Made by a program: the position numbers and the translations under genes. From Hydrogenophaga sp. A37 (GTDB taxonomy: Bacteria; Pseudomonadota; Gammaproteobacteria; Burkholderiales; Burkholderiaceae_C), in contig NZ_MUNZ01000093.1 of NCBI RefSeq assembly GCF_002001205.1, forward strand, positions 1-60,702: 60,702 nt of DNA. The letters run 5' to 3'. Shown here piece after piece: positions 44,323 to 53,397 of this stretch (position 1 is the stretch's first letter; every line of letters starts with the position of its first letter). The notes beneath the pieces were generated by a model. That model made no database searches. It was not told the origin of the DNA and was given only the letters and a program-made list of their open reading frames with translations.

Positions 44323-44757
44323 ATGAAACCCGCCGAGGCCGACGTGTCTTACCCCCTCTCCCGCGTGCGGGAGAGGGTTGGGGTGAGGGCGGGCGCCAAA
44401 GTGAAAGCCCGTGGGTTGCGCGGCCAGATGACAGAAGACGAAACCCTGCTGTGGCAGCAACTCCGTGGTCGTCGCTTCCAGGATTTCAAGTTCCGCCGCC
44501 AGCGCCCGCTGGGGCCCTACATCCTCGACTTCGTTTGTTTGGAAGCGGGTTTGGTGATCGAAGTCGATGGCGGGCAGCACGCTGAGCAACAAGCGCATGA
44601 CCTGGCGCGAACCGCCTTGATCGAGTCGCAAGGCCTGACCGTGATCCGGTTCTGGAACCACGAAGTCATGAATGAAACCCCTGCCGTGCTGGAGACGATC
44701 TGGCAGACGTTGCAGACCCTCACCCCGGCCCTCTCCCGCAAGCGGGAGAGGGAGTAA
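44323..44757 (+). CDS. DUF559 endonuclease-like protein (Vsr/PD-(D/E)XK fold)
   Basis: A 144-residue protein. The DUF559 core runs from about residue 34 (MTEDETLLWQQLRGRRFQDF) through RPLGPYILDFVC and GLVIEVDGGQHAEQ to TVIRFWNHEVM, with the D-x-n-E-x-D nuclease pattern (D in LDF, E and D in VIEVDGG). Its first residues (SYPLSRVRERVGVRA) and last (LTPALSRKRERE) are translated from the hairpin repeats at each end. GTG at 44401, just after the left repeat, is a possible truer start. It lies between fadB and fadA, where it has no metabolic reason to be. Confidence 0.88.
   Translation: MKPAEADVSYPLSRVRERVGVRAGAKVKARGLRGQMTEDETLLWQQLRGRRFQDFKFRRQRPLGPYILDFVCLEAGLVIEVDGGQHAEQQAHDLARTALIESQGLTVIRFWNHEVMNETPAVLETIWQTLQTLTPALSRKRERE
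44352..44390 (+). repeat. Repeat family B, left end copy
   Basis: CCCTCTCCCGC-GTGC-GGGAGAGGG is a strong hairpin, followed by TTGGGGTGAGGG. It encodes residues near the N-terminus of the DUF559 frame. Confidence 0.85.
44717..44754 (-). repeat. Repeat family B, right end copy (inverted)
   Basis: Reverse-complement of the same element: CCCTCACCCCGG, then the CCCTCTCCCGC-AAGC-GGGAGAGGG hairpin. It encodes the C-terminus of the DUF559 frame. Confidence 0.85.
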
Positions 44758-44782
44758 TACCGAATTCCGAAAGTACCTCACC

Positions 44783-45991
44783 ATGAGCAAACAGATCCAA
44801 GACGCCTACATCGTCGCCGCCACCCGCACCCCCATCGGGCGTTCGCACAAGGGCTCGTTCAAGCACCTGCGCCCGGACGACCTGCTGGCCCACGCGCTGC
44901 GTTCGGCCATGGCCCAGGTGCCGGGCCTGGACCCGAAGGCCGTGGAAGACGTGATCTGCGGTTGTGCCATTCCCGAAGGGCAACAGGGCCTGAACGTGGC
45001 GCGCATCGGCGCCATCCTGGCCGGCCTGCCCAACTCGGTGGGCGGCATCACCGTCAACCGCTTCTGCGCCTCCGGTCTGTCGGCCGTGCAGATGGCGGCC
45101 GACCGCATCCGCGTCGGTGAAGCCGACGTGATGATCGCCGCCGGCGCCGAGAGCATGAGCATGGTGCCGATGATGGGCAACGCGCCCAGCCTCTCGCCCG
45201 CGATCTTTGCCAACACCGATGACGTCGAGAAGTACGGCATCGCCTACGGCATGGGCCTGACGGCCGAGAAGGTGGCGCAGCAGTGGAAGGTGTCGCGCGA
45301 CGCCCAGGACGCGTTTGCGGTGCAGTCGCACCAGCGCGCCGTGATCGCGATGAAGAACGGCGAGTTCACCGACGAGATCACGCCGGTGGAAGTGACCGAT
45401 CGCAGCGTGGACCTGGAGACCGCCGAGGTCACGACACGCAGCCGCATCATCAGTCTGGACGAAGGCGCGCGCCCCGATACCTCGCTCGAAGGCCTGGCCA
45501 AACTGCGCACCGTGTTCGCCGCGCGCGGCTCGGTCACCGCGGGCAACAGCTCGCAGACCAGCGACGGCGCCGGTGCGCTGATCCTGGTGAGCGAAGCCGC
45601 CTTGAAGCGCTACAACCTCACGCCGTTGGCCCGTTTTGTGAGCTACGCCTCGCGTGGCGTGCCGCCGCACCTGATGGGCATCGGCCCGGTGGAAGCGATA
45701 CCTGCGGCGCTGAAAAACGCAGGCCTGAAGCAGGACGACATCGACTGGTTCGAGCTCAACGAAGCCTTCGCCGCTCAGTCGCTGGCCGTGATGAACACGC
45801 TCGGCCTGGACCCGGCCAAGGTCAACCCCATGGGCGGTGCCATCGCCCTCGGCCACCCGCTGGGCGCCACCGGTGCCATCCGCGCCGCGACCGTGGTGCA
45901 CGCGCTGCGCCGTCACAACAAGAAGTACGGCATGGTCACGATGTGCGTGGGCATGGGGCAGGGCGCTGCGGGAGTGTTCGAAAGGGTGTGA
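44783..45991 (+). CDS. fadA: Acetyl-CoA C-acyltransferase (3-ketoacyl-CoA thiolase)
   Basis: A 402-residue thiolase for the last step of beta-oxidation. The acyl-accepting Cys is in TVNRFCASGLSAVQMAADRI; the catalytic His is in GGAIALGHPLGATGAIR; the second Cys is in TMCVGMGQGAAGVFE. The start MSKQIQDAYIVAATRTPIG at 44783 is typical. It would follow fadB directly but for the DUF559 cassette between them, which may affect coupling. Repeat family A follows its stop. Confidence 0.95.
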   Translation: MSKQIQDAYIVAATRTPIGRSHKGSFKHLRPDDLLAHALRSAMAQVPGLDPKAVEDVICGCAIPEGQQGLNVARIGAILAGLPNSVGGITVNRFCASGLSAVQMAADRIRVGEADVMIAAGAESMSMVPMMGNAPSLSPAIFANTDDVEKYGIAYGMGLTAEKVAQQWKVSRDAQDAFAVQSHQRAVIAMKNGEFTDEITPVEVTDRSVDLETAEVTTRSRIISLDEGARPDTSLEGLAKLRTVFAARGSVTAGNSSQTSDGAGALILVSEAALKRYNLTPLARFVSYASRGVPPHLMGIGPVEAIPAALKNAGLKQDDIDWFELNEAFAAQSLAVMNTLGLDPAKVNPMGGAIALGHPLGATGAIRAATVVHALRRHNKKYGMVTMCVGMGQGAAGVFERV

Positions 45992-45996
45992 ACAAG

Positions 45997-46074
45997 CACC
46001 CCCCGCGCCGCTGCGCGTCACCCCCAAGGGGCGGCACTGGCGGCCCGGCAAAGCCGGTTCCGCGGTGCCTCTGG
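45997..46074 (+). repeat. Dispersed intergenic repeat, family A, well-preserved copy
   Basis: It begins six bases after the fadA stop: CCCCCCGCGCCGCTGCGCG, then CCCCCAAGGGG, then GGCAAAGCCGGTTCCGCGGTG. The gene on the other side is convergent. Confidence 0.8.
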
Positions 46075-46120
46075 ATGAAGGCACGTCAGCCTGAAACCAA
46101 TGGGTAGGGAAGCACCGTGT

Positions 46121-48409
46121 TCAAGGTCTGCCCAGAAACAGGTACAGCCCCGTGTAGCCCTTGGGCGCGCTGACCACGCCCAGGTACAGCGGGCCCACGC
46201 CGGTGTCGGCGCCGATGAAGAGGCTGGTGCCGGTGCGCAGGCCCTTGAAGCTGATGTCCCTTCGGCTGGCCCAGGCGTTGCCTGCTTCGACCGACGCGCC
46301 AGCGAACAGGGCGCGCGCCACGTTCACGCTCCATGGCAGGCGCTGGTAATAGGTGAGCCGCCCGAACAGCAGGTAGTTGCCCGCCACCTGGCCCACGCGG
46401 TAGCCCGAGAGCTGCTGGAAGCCGCCGAGCGAGTATTCGTCGATGGCGCCGGTCGGAATTTGCGTGGCGCGCGCGAAGCGGCCGCCGAGGTTGAAGCTGT
46501 GGCGGCCCCAGGTGTGCACGGCCGTGCCGCTGGCCTCCAGCCGCGTGAAGCCGGTGCTGGCGCCGCTGTCCAGGCTGCGCCGCCCGGCGGCCAGCTCGCT
46601 CTGGATGCGGTAGCCCGACGAGGGGAAGTTGGCGAAGTCCAGCTGGTCTGAAATCACCGCCGTGCGCAGGCCCGCGTCGCGCCACCGCTGCGAGGAGATC
46701 ACCTCGCCCGAGTCGACCACGCTGGCCGACACCAGTTCGGGCACGGCCTTGTTCAGGCCCAGCTGCAGGCCCACGCGCAAGTCGCCGTAGCGCCCCAGCA
46801 GGCCGATGGGCCAGCCGATGTCTGCGCCCAGCCGCAGGCTCTGGCGCCGGCCGATGCCCTGCGCGCTGCCGTCGCTGTCGTACACCTCGATGCGTTTCAG
46901 GCTGGCGTCGGTGTAGGCGGCCACGAAGGCGTCGTTGGTCCGGCCCAGTGGCTGGTAGAGCTCGGAGTAGCCCGCCAGCGTTTCGCCCAGTTGCAGGCGG
47001 TTGCGCCACTCGGCGCCGGTGTCGTTGAGCCAGTGGCGGTTGTGGCTGATCAGCAGGTTGAAGGCGCCACGCCCTTCAAAATCGGTGCGCAGGTCCATGC
47101 CCAGTCGCAGGTAGTTGGGGCCCCAGTCGTTCTCGCGCAGGTTGACCACCAGCGTTTCGTCGGTGCTGCCGCGCAGGCGCTCCAGCCGGTAGTCCACCCG
47201 GTCGTAGTCGCCGCTGGCCGCGAGCCTCTGCAGGTCGGTCTCGATCTGCTTCACGTCCACGCGCTGCCCTGGCGCGGTGTCCAGCGTGAGCGCGAGCTGC
47301 TCGGCACGCGCCTCGGGAACGCCCTCGAAACGCACCACCTTCACCTGGCCCATGCCCTCGGCGTAGGCCTGCGCGTTCATGCCACGCGCCGCGCGCCACT
47401 GCGCGTAGCTGGCCTCGTCCACCGCAAAGCGAGCCAGCGCCTCGCGCATCGAGCGCGCGTGATCGGTGCCGATGCCCACCATCGCCTTGGCCTGATCGAA
47501 GTCGGCCGAGGTCAGTTTGCCCAGGGGCGGCTCCAGCAGCAGGTCGGTCGGCTTGAGGGTGGCGATGCTGGCCTGCACGTTCTGCTCGGTCAATATGTTG
47601 ACCATCTGCGTCGTGATGCCCAGCAGGCTGCCCAGGGTTTCGCGGCCGGCCAGCGGCGTGCCGATGTTGACGGCGATGATCACGTCCGCGCCCATGCGCC
47701 GGGCCACGTCCACCGGCAGGTTGTTCACCAGCCCGCCGTCGCCCAGGATGCGGCCGTCCACCTCCAAGGGCGAGAACACGCCGGGCACCGACATGCTCGC
47801 GCGCAGCGCCGCCGCGAGATCCCCGTGGTCCAACACCACCGCGCGGCCGGTCTCCATGTCGGTGGCCACGGCGCGGAACGGCGTGGGCAGGCCGTCAAAG
47901 GTGGCGAGCAGGCGGGTCGAGAGCGTGTAGCGACGCAACAGCATTTCGAGCGAGCGGGTGGACACCGCGCCCGTGGGCAGCCGGAATTCGCCGTCGCGAA
48001 AGCCCACCTGCAGCACCGGCGACAGCTCGAAGTCCTCTTCCTTGCGGCGTTGCGACAGCAGCTGGCGTGGCTCGCGCCGCTCGAACACGTCGCCCCAGTC
48101 CACTGCCAGGATTTCGCGCTCCAGATCGTCGGCCCCCATGCCGCTGGCGTAGAGCCCGCCGATGATCGCGCCCATCGACGTGCCGACAATGAAGTCCACC
48201 GGCACCCGCGCTTCTTCCAGCACCTTGAGCACGCCCACGTGCGAGATGCCGCGCGCACCGCCGCCGGAGAGCACCAGGCCCACGCGCGGCTTGCTCACCT
48301 CCGCCGCAGGGGGCGCCGTGGTTTGCGCGAGGGCGGGGCTGGCGAGCAGCAGCGACAGCAGGCCCGCCGACAAGGCGCGGGCCAGTGAAACAAGGGGGGA
48401 AAACGGCAT
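46121..48409 (-). CDS. Patatin with POTRA and outer-membrane barrel (type Vd, PlpD-like)
   Basis: A 762-residue outer-membrane protein. The signal peptide is in residues 1-28 (LSAGLLSLLLASPALAQ). The patatin domain has GLVLSGGGARGISHVGVL, the nucleophile GTSMGAIIGGLYASG and DGGLVNNLP. About residues 345-430 look like a POTRA domain (VKVVRFEGVPEARAEQLAL). The rest is a 16-strand-type barrel ending in TGLYLFLGRP, whose final aromatic-poor residue is a little unusual (usual end F or W). ATG 48409 gives this signal; an upstream start would add a non-signal head. The lipase domain would be carried to or through the outer membrane. Confidence 0.88.
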   Translation of the reverse strand: MPFSPLVSLARALSAGLLSLLLASPALAQTTAPPAAEVSKPRVGLVLSGGGARGISHVGVLKVLEEARVPVDFIVGTSMGAIIGGLYASGMGADDLEREILAVDWGDVFERREPRQLLSQRRKEEDFELSPVLQVGFRDGEFRLPTGAVSTRSLEMLLRRYTLSTRLLATFDGLPTPFRAVATDMETGRAVVLDHGDLAAALRASMSVPGVFSPLEVDGRILGDGGLVNNLPVDVARRMGADVIIAVNIGTPLAGRETLGSLLGITTQMVNILTEQNVQASIATLKPTDLLLEPPLGKLTSADFDQAKAMVGIGTDHARSMREALARFAVDEASYAQWRAARGMNAQAYAEGMGQVKVVRFEGVPEARAEQLALTLDTAPGQRVDVKQIETDLQRLAASGDYDRVDYRLERLRGSTDETLVVNLRENDWGPNYLRLGMDLRTDFEGRGAFNLLISHNRHWLNDTGAEWRNRLQLGETLAGYSELYQPLGRTNDAFVAAYTDASLKRIEVYDSDGSAQGIGRRQSLRLGADIGWPIGLLGRYGDLRVGLQLGLNKAVPELVSASVVDSGEVISSQRWRDAGLRTAVISDQLDFANFPSSGYRIQSELAAGRRSLDSGASTGFTRLEASGTAVHTWGRHSFNLGGRFARATQIPTGAIDEYSLGGFQQLSGYRVGQVAGNYLLFGRLTYYQRLPWSVNVARALFAGASVEAGNAWASRRDISFKGLRTGTSLFIGADTGVGPLYLGVVSAPKGYTGLYLFLGRP

Positions 48410-48581
48410 GGGCGGCACTCGAAGAAGGTCGGGTGAGACGCAGTGTAGGTGCGGCCTCGGCGTGTGTCGCCGATTGGGCACGGCGCCCCAGACGCCGCGC
48501 CGCTTTCATGTTAATTTGGCGCCCTTCTTCGCGTGCCCTGCTTCCTGTGGCCCGTGCCCCATTTGCCCAACACCGATTGCC

Positions 48582-49346
48582 ATGAGCGACATCCTCGTCC
48601 ACACCGAAGCCGGCGTCACCACGCTCACCTTCAACCGCCCCGACAAGAAGAACTCCATCACCGCCGCCATGTACGGCGCGCTGGCCGATGCGCTCGCCGC
48701 GGCGGCCGCCGACCCGGCCGTGCGCGTGGTCGTGTTCCAGGGCAACGAAACCACCTTCAGCGCCGGCAACGACATTGCCGACTTCCTGAACAACCCGCCC
48801 GCCACCGAGGACTCGCCGGTGTTCCGCTTCCTGCGCGGCATCGCGCAGTTTCCCAAGCCGCTGCTGGCGGCCGTCTGCGGCCCGGCCGTGGGCGTGGGCA
48901 CCACGATGCTGTTTCACTGCGACCTGGTCTACGCTGGCGACAACGCCGCGTTCTCCATGCCCTTCGTCAACCTGGGCCTGTGCCCCGAAGCGGCGTCGAG
49001 CCTGCTGGTGCCGCAGATGATGGGCTACCACCGCGCCGCCGAGGCGCTGCTGCTGGGTGAGCCCTTCATGGCCGAGGCCGCGCTCGAGGTGGGCCTGGTT
49101 AACCGCGTGCTGGCGCCGAGCGAGACCACGGTCTACGCGCAGGCCGTGGCGCGCCGCCTCGCCGCCAAGCCGCTGGCCTCGCTGGTCGAGACCAAGCGCC
49201 TGATGAAAAAGGGCAACGCCCAGCAGGTCATGGCGGCCATGGCGGAAGAGGGCGCGAGCTTCGGCCGCATGCTCGGCGAGCCGGCCGCGAAAGAGGCCTT
49301 CGGCGCCTTCATGGCGCGCCGCAAGCCGGATTTTTCGGCGTTGTGA
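48582..49346 (+). CDS. Enoyl-CoA hydratase/isomerase family protein
   Basis: A 254-residue crotonase-fold enzyme: VTTLTFNRPDKKNSITAAMY, the oxyanion-hole block FSAGNDIADFLN and KPLLAAVCGPAVGVGTTMLF. At the usual second catalytic Glu, the block is MPFVNLGLCPEAASS, where the first Glu of hydratases is Asn and the second (E in PEAA) is kept; this suggests isomerase or another crotonase activity rather than plain hydration. It starts at ATG 48582, divergent from the patatin gene. Confidence 0.88.
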   Translation: MSDILVHTEAGVTTLTFNRPDKKNSITAAMYGALADALAAAAADPAVRVVVFQGNETTFSAGNDIADFLNNPPATEDSPVFRFLRGIAQFPKPLLAAVCGPAVGVGTTMLFHCDLVYAGDNAAFSMPFVNLGLCPEAASSLLVPQMMGYHRAAEALLLGEPFMAEAALEVGLVNRVLAPSETTVYAQAVARRLAAKPLASLVETKRLMKKGNAQQVMAAMAEEGASFGRMLGEPAAKEAFGAFMARRKPDFSAL

Positions 49347-49371
49347 TCAGCGGCCCTGGGGCCATCACCCT

Positions 49372-49650
49372 TCAAGCGTTCAGCCTGGCCACCCAGTAGG
49401 TCGCCCCCTCAGCACCGTAGCGCTCGGCGTGCGGCACGCCGAGTTCGAGCTCGAACAGATCGCCCGGCACCAGGTGCTGGGTCTCGTCGCCCACGGTGAG
49501 CCACAGTTCGCCCTTCACCACCAGCCCCTTTAACGCGAACGGATGGCTGTGGGTGTCCAGGGCTGTGTCGGGCGCCTTGACCCGCTCCAACACCTCGTCA
49601 AAGCCCTCGGCCAGAGCCTGGCTCTTGAAGGTTTCAAACGACTTGGGCAT
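49372..49650 (-). CDS. Small cupin-domain protein
   Basis: A 92-residue single cupin: DTHSHPFALKGLVVKGELWL with metal-ligand-type His residues, then VPGDLFELELGVPHAERYG with the final His. The function is unknown; such proteins bind a metal and act on or sense small molecules. The ATG at 49650 has GAGGAGA upstream. It is divergent from the first YciI gene. Confidence 0.8.
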   Translation of the reverse strand: MPKSFETFKSQALAEGFDEVLERVKAPDTALDTHSHPFALKGLVVKGELWLTVGDETQHLVPGDLFELELGVPHAERYGAEGATYWVARLNA

Positions 49651-49778
49651 GGCGATCTCCTCGGAGAAGTGGACAGGCATTGCATCACGCTGGCGCAAGC
49701 CCTGACGTCTTCAAGGGTTTGCTTTGAACCGCCTGTGTAGGATCGCCATCTTGATGCCCGATACGCGAAAGGTCTGCC

Positions 49779-50132
49779 ATGTCTTACATGCTCCTCATCA
49801 TCGAACCCGAAGGCCAGCGCGCCACCCGCACCGAAGCCCAAGGCCGCGAAGCCTATGCGCAGATGCAGCGCTTCGGCGAGGGGCTCGCGGCCGACGGCAA
49901 GCTCAAGGCGGTGGAGTCGCTCGCCGGCCTCTCCAGTGCCGTTCGCGTGAGCCACGCCGGGGGGCGCGCGCAGGTGCTGGACGGCCCGTTTGCCGAAGCC
50001 AAGGAAATGATCGGCGGTTTCTTTCTGTTGCAAAACGTGGACCGCGAAGAGGCCATCGCCATCGCCCAGCGCTGCCCCGCAGCGCAGTGGTGCACCGTCG
50101 AAGTGCGGCCGCTCGCGCCGTGTTTCATGTGA
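49779..50132 (+). CDS. YciI/DGPF-domain protein
   Basis: A 117-residue YCII-related protein with the signature YMLLIIEPEGQRA at the start and VLDGPFAEAKEMIGGFFLLQ, the DGPF motif, in the middle. Proteins of this type stand beside ECF42 sigma factors. It is the first gene of a run with the SRPBCC, second DGPF, VOC and sigma genes, all on the plus strand. Confidence 0.88.
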   Translation: MSYMLLIIEPEGQRATRTEAQGREAYAQMQRFGEGLAADGKLKAVESLAGLSSAVRVSHAGGRAQVLDGPFAEAKEMIGGFFLLQNVDREEAIAIAQRCPAAQWCTVEVRPLAPCFM

Positions 50133-50229
50133 AAAACTGATTCGGGTTTCCCCCTAATCCGGGCGTGTCGAAAACCGGCAGGCTGCTTCGTCGTACCCAC
50201 ATACAGACAAACGACCAGGAGCCTTGCCC

Positions 50230-50673
50230 ATGAACACCTTGCACTTCGACATCCTGATCCACGCACCGCGCGAACACGTCTGGCGCACCATGCTGTTCTC
50301 GCCCACCTACGAGCGCTGGACCGCCATCTTCTGCGAAGGCTCCAGCTATGAAGGTTCCTGGGACGCCGGGTCGACGATCCGCTTCTGCGCCCCGAACGGC
50401 GACGGCATGGTGTCGGTGATCGACGCGCACCGGCCGGCCGAGTTCGTGTCCATCCGCCACATCGGCATGATCCACAACGGCGTGGAAGACACCACCAGCG
50501 AAGCCGTGCGCGCCTGGACCCCGTGTTTCGAGAACTACACGTTTTCCGACGAGGCCGGCGGCACCCGCGTGCGCGTGGATGTCGACGTGTTCGGCACCTA
50601 TGAGGACTGGATGGCGCAGACCTGGCCCAATGCCCTGCAGTCGCTCAAGACCCTCTGTGAAACCACGGCCTGA
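50230..50673 (+). CDS. SRPBCC (START/AHSA1-like) domain protein
   Basis: A 147-residue protein of the lipid/ligand-cavity fold: LHFDILIHAPREHVWRTMLF at the start, YERWTAIFCEGSSYEGSWDA, and FSDEAGGTRVRVDVDVFG then WMAQTWPNALQSLKTLCET at the end. Ligand unknown. It belongs to the ECF42-linked gene run; the ATG at 50230 is used in preference to a TTG two codons earlier. Confidence 0.88.
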   Translation: MNTLHFDILIHAPREHVWRTMLFSPTYERWTAIFCEGSSYEGSWDAGSTIRFCAPNGDGMVSVIDAHRPAEFVSIRHIGMIHNGVEDTTSEAVRAWTPCFENYTFSDEAGGTRVRVDVDVFGTYEDWMAQTWPNALQSLKTLCETTA

Positions 50674-50683
50674 GGAGACCGCC

Positions 50684-51106
50684 ATGCGATTCATGATCAT
50701 CGTCAAGTCCTGCGCCGAGTTCGAGGCCGAGGTCAGCCCCGAAGCCCCCGAAGAACTCATGGCCGAAATGGCCGCCTACCACGAAGAACTGGCGCGCGCG
50801 GGCGTGCTGCTCGACGGCAGTGGCCTGCACCCCAGTCGCACCGGCTGGCGCATTCACTACGACGCGGCTGGGCAGCGTGTCGTGGACGGCCCGTTCGCCG
50901 AGGCCAAGGAGCTGATCGCCGGCTACACCCTGATCCAGGTGCGCTCGCGTGAAGAGGCCATGGAGTGGAGCCGCCGTTTCCCCAACCCCGCCGGTCGAGG
51001 CAAAGAAGCCGTGATCGAGCTGCGCCAGCTCATCGAGCTCGACGAGTTCCCGCCCAGCGAGGCGCTGGAGCAGATGAAGGCCATCGATCAACTCGTCAAA
51101 CCCTGA
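50684..51106 (+). CDS. YciI/DGPF-domain protein, second copy
   Basis: A 140-residue protein: MRFMIIVKSCAEFEAEVSPE, then VVDGPFAEAKELIAGYTLIQ with the DGPF motif. It is related to the gene at 49779 but longer at the C-terminus. The ATG at 50684 has TGAGGAGA upstream, and the gene lies 10 bases after the SRPBCC stop. Confidence 0.88.
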   Translation: MRFMIIVKSCAEFEAEVSPEAPEELMAEMAAYHEELARAGVLLDGSGLHPSRTGWRIHYDAAGQRVVDGPFAEAKELIAGYTLIQVRSREEAMEWSRRFPNPAGRGKEAVIELRQLIELDEFPPSEALEQMKAIDQLVKP

Positions 51107-51119
51107 AAGGAGAACCGCC

Positions 51120-51530
51120 ATGTTTCGCCAGATCTTCGTCAACCTGCCCATCAAGGACATGGCCCGCTCGATGGCCTTCTTCAAGTCACTGGGCCTCAGC
51201 TTCAACCAGCGCTTCACCAACGAGCAGGGCGCCTGCCTGGAGATTGGGGAGAACTTCTACGCCATGCTGCTGGTCGAGCCCTTCTTTCAGGGCTTCACCC
51301 AGAAGCCCATCAGCGATGCGCACAAAGCCACCGAGGTGCTGATTGCCCTGTCGGTCGACAGCCGCGCCGAGGCCGAAGCCGTGGTCGCCAAGGCCGTGGC
51401 CGCCGGGGCCACCACGCCCAACCCGCCGCAGGACCACGGCTTCATGTTCCAGCACGGCTTCGCCGACCTCGACGGCCACCAGTGGGAGGTGTTCTGGATG
51501 GACGAATCCGCCGCCCCCGAGCAGATGTGA
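51120..51530 (+). CDS. VOC-family (glyoxalase/bleomycin-resistance-like) protein
   Basis: A 136-residue protein of the vicinal oxygen chelate fold: RQIFVNLPIKDMARSMAFFK, then TEVLIALSVDSRAEAEAVVA and FADLDGHQWEVFWMDESA, which are those of the PhnB/glyoxalase-like group. The ATG at 51120 has AAAGGAGA upstream. It lies in the ECF42-linked run, before a repeat family B copy. Confidence 0.88.
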   Translation: MFRQIFVNLPIKDMARSMAFFKSLGLSFNQRFTNEQGACLEIGENFYAMLLVEPFFQGFTQKPISDAHKATEVLIALSVDSRAEAEAVVAKAVAAGATTPNPPQDHGFMFQHGFADLDGHQWEVFWMDESAAPEQM

Positions 51531-51538
51531 AATCCCGC

Positions 51539-51575
51539 TCCCTCTCCCGCCAGTGGGAGAGGGCAGGGGTGAGGG
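51539..51575 (+). repeat. Repeat family B, solitary copy
   Basis: TCCCTCTCCCGCCAGTGGGA, then GAGGGCAGGGGTGAGGG, the same hairpin plus tail as at the ends of the DUF559 cassette. It occupies the gap between the VOC gene and the sigma factor gene. Confidence 0.85.
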
Positions 51576-51581
51576 CCTTGT

Positions 51582-52862
<1,281 letters not shown>

Positions 52863-52877
52863 CAGGTCGTCGATGGT

Positions 52878-53369
52878 CTACCGGTAGCCGATCAGGCGGC
52901 CGGCGGTGATCACCCCCAGCCAGAGCACGATCGACAGCAGCCCGTGCAGCCGCCAGACCCGCTGGTGCGGCGCGCCTTGCGCAAGCTCCATCCGCCGCCA
53001 GCCCGGTGCCAGGCGCAGCAGCAGCGCGTTGAGCACAGCCGTGCTCAGCAGCGCCAGCTTGATGCCGAACAGCGGCTCCACCACATAGTCCAGTGGACGC
53101 GTCGCAAAGAGCAGCGAACCGGTGGACAGCGCGAGCACCAGCCCGGTGACTGAGACAGGCACCAGCGTGCGGGCGAGGTGCTCCAGCGGCGTGCGCGAGA
53201 AGCAACCGATCAAACGCAGATCAAGCGGCACGATGGCGCCGAACAGCAGCGCAATGCCCACCACGTGCCCGGTGTTGACCAGGGGGTACAGCCAGACTGA
53301 CGAGCGCAACAGCGCCGAGAGCCCGCTGGCCTGCAGCGCCGTGGCCAGGGCGTCCACCACGGGCATCAA
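52878..53369 (-). CDS. Four-helix membrane protein (DUF6644-like)
   Basis: A 163-residue integral membrane protein with about four segments: YPLVNTGHVVGIALLFGAIV, TGLVLALSTGSLLFATRPL, LFGIKLALLSTAVLNALLL and LLSIVLWLGVITAGRLIGY. A His in the first segment (NTGHVVG) and a His in the last loop (RLHGLLS) could bind heme, as in small cytochrome-b-like proteins. Function unknown. It follows the DUF6152 gene in the same direction. Confidence 0.7.
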   Translation of the reverse strand: MMPVVDALATALQASGLSALLRSSVWLYPLVNTGHVVGIALLFGAIVPLDLRLIGCFSRTPLEHLARTLVPVSVTGLVLALSTGSLLFATRPLDYVVEPLFGIKLALLSTAVLNALLLRLAPGWRRMELAQGAPHQRVWRLHGLLSIVLWLGVITAGRLIGYR

Positions 53370-53397
53370 ACGCCCATGCCGCTGGGCAGCGGGAGCA

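Larger units (their letters stand above)
44352..44754. mobile_element. DUF559 cassette with inverted terminal hairpin repeats
   Basis: The DUF559 core is bounded by copies of repeat family B in opposite orientation. The left copy at 44352 starts CCCTCTCCCGC and ends GGGGTGAGGG. The right copy, read on the minus strand, shows the same parts in the same order. The unit interrupts an otherwise tight fadB-fadA pair. I infer a small mobile cassette; no target duplication was found by eye. Confidence 0.5.

Noticed and set aside
41799..44324. 841-codon open frame antisense to fadB
   Set aside because: High GC in third codon positions leaves the opposite strand free of stops. The translation is His/Val/Ala-rich with no domain, while fadB is unmistakable. 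The same holds for antisense frames opposite hbd, the molybdopterin oxidoreductase, icmF and the outer-membrane patatin.
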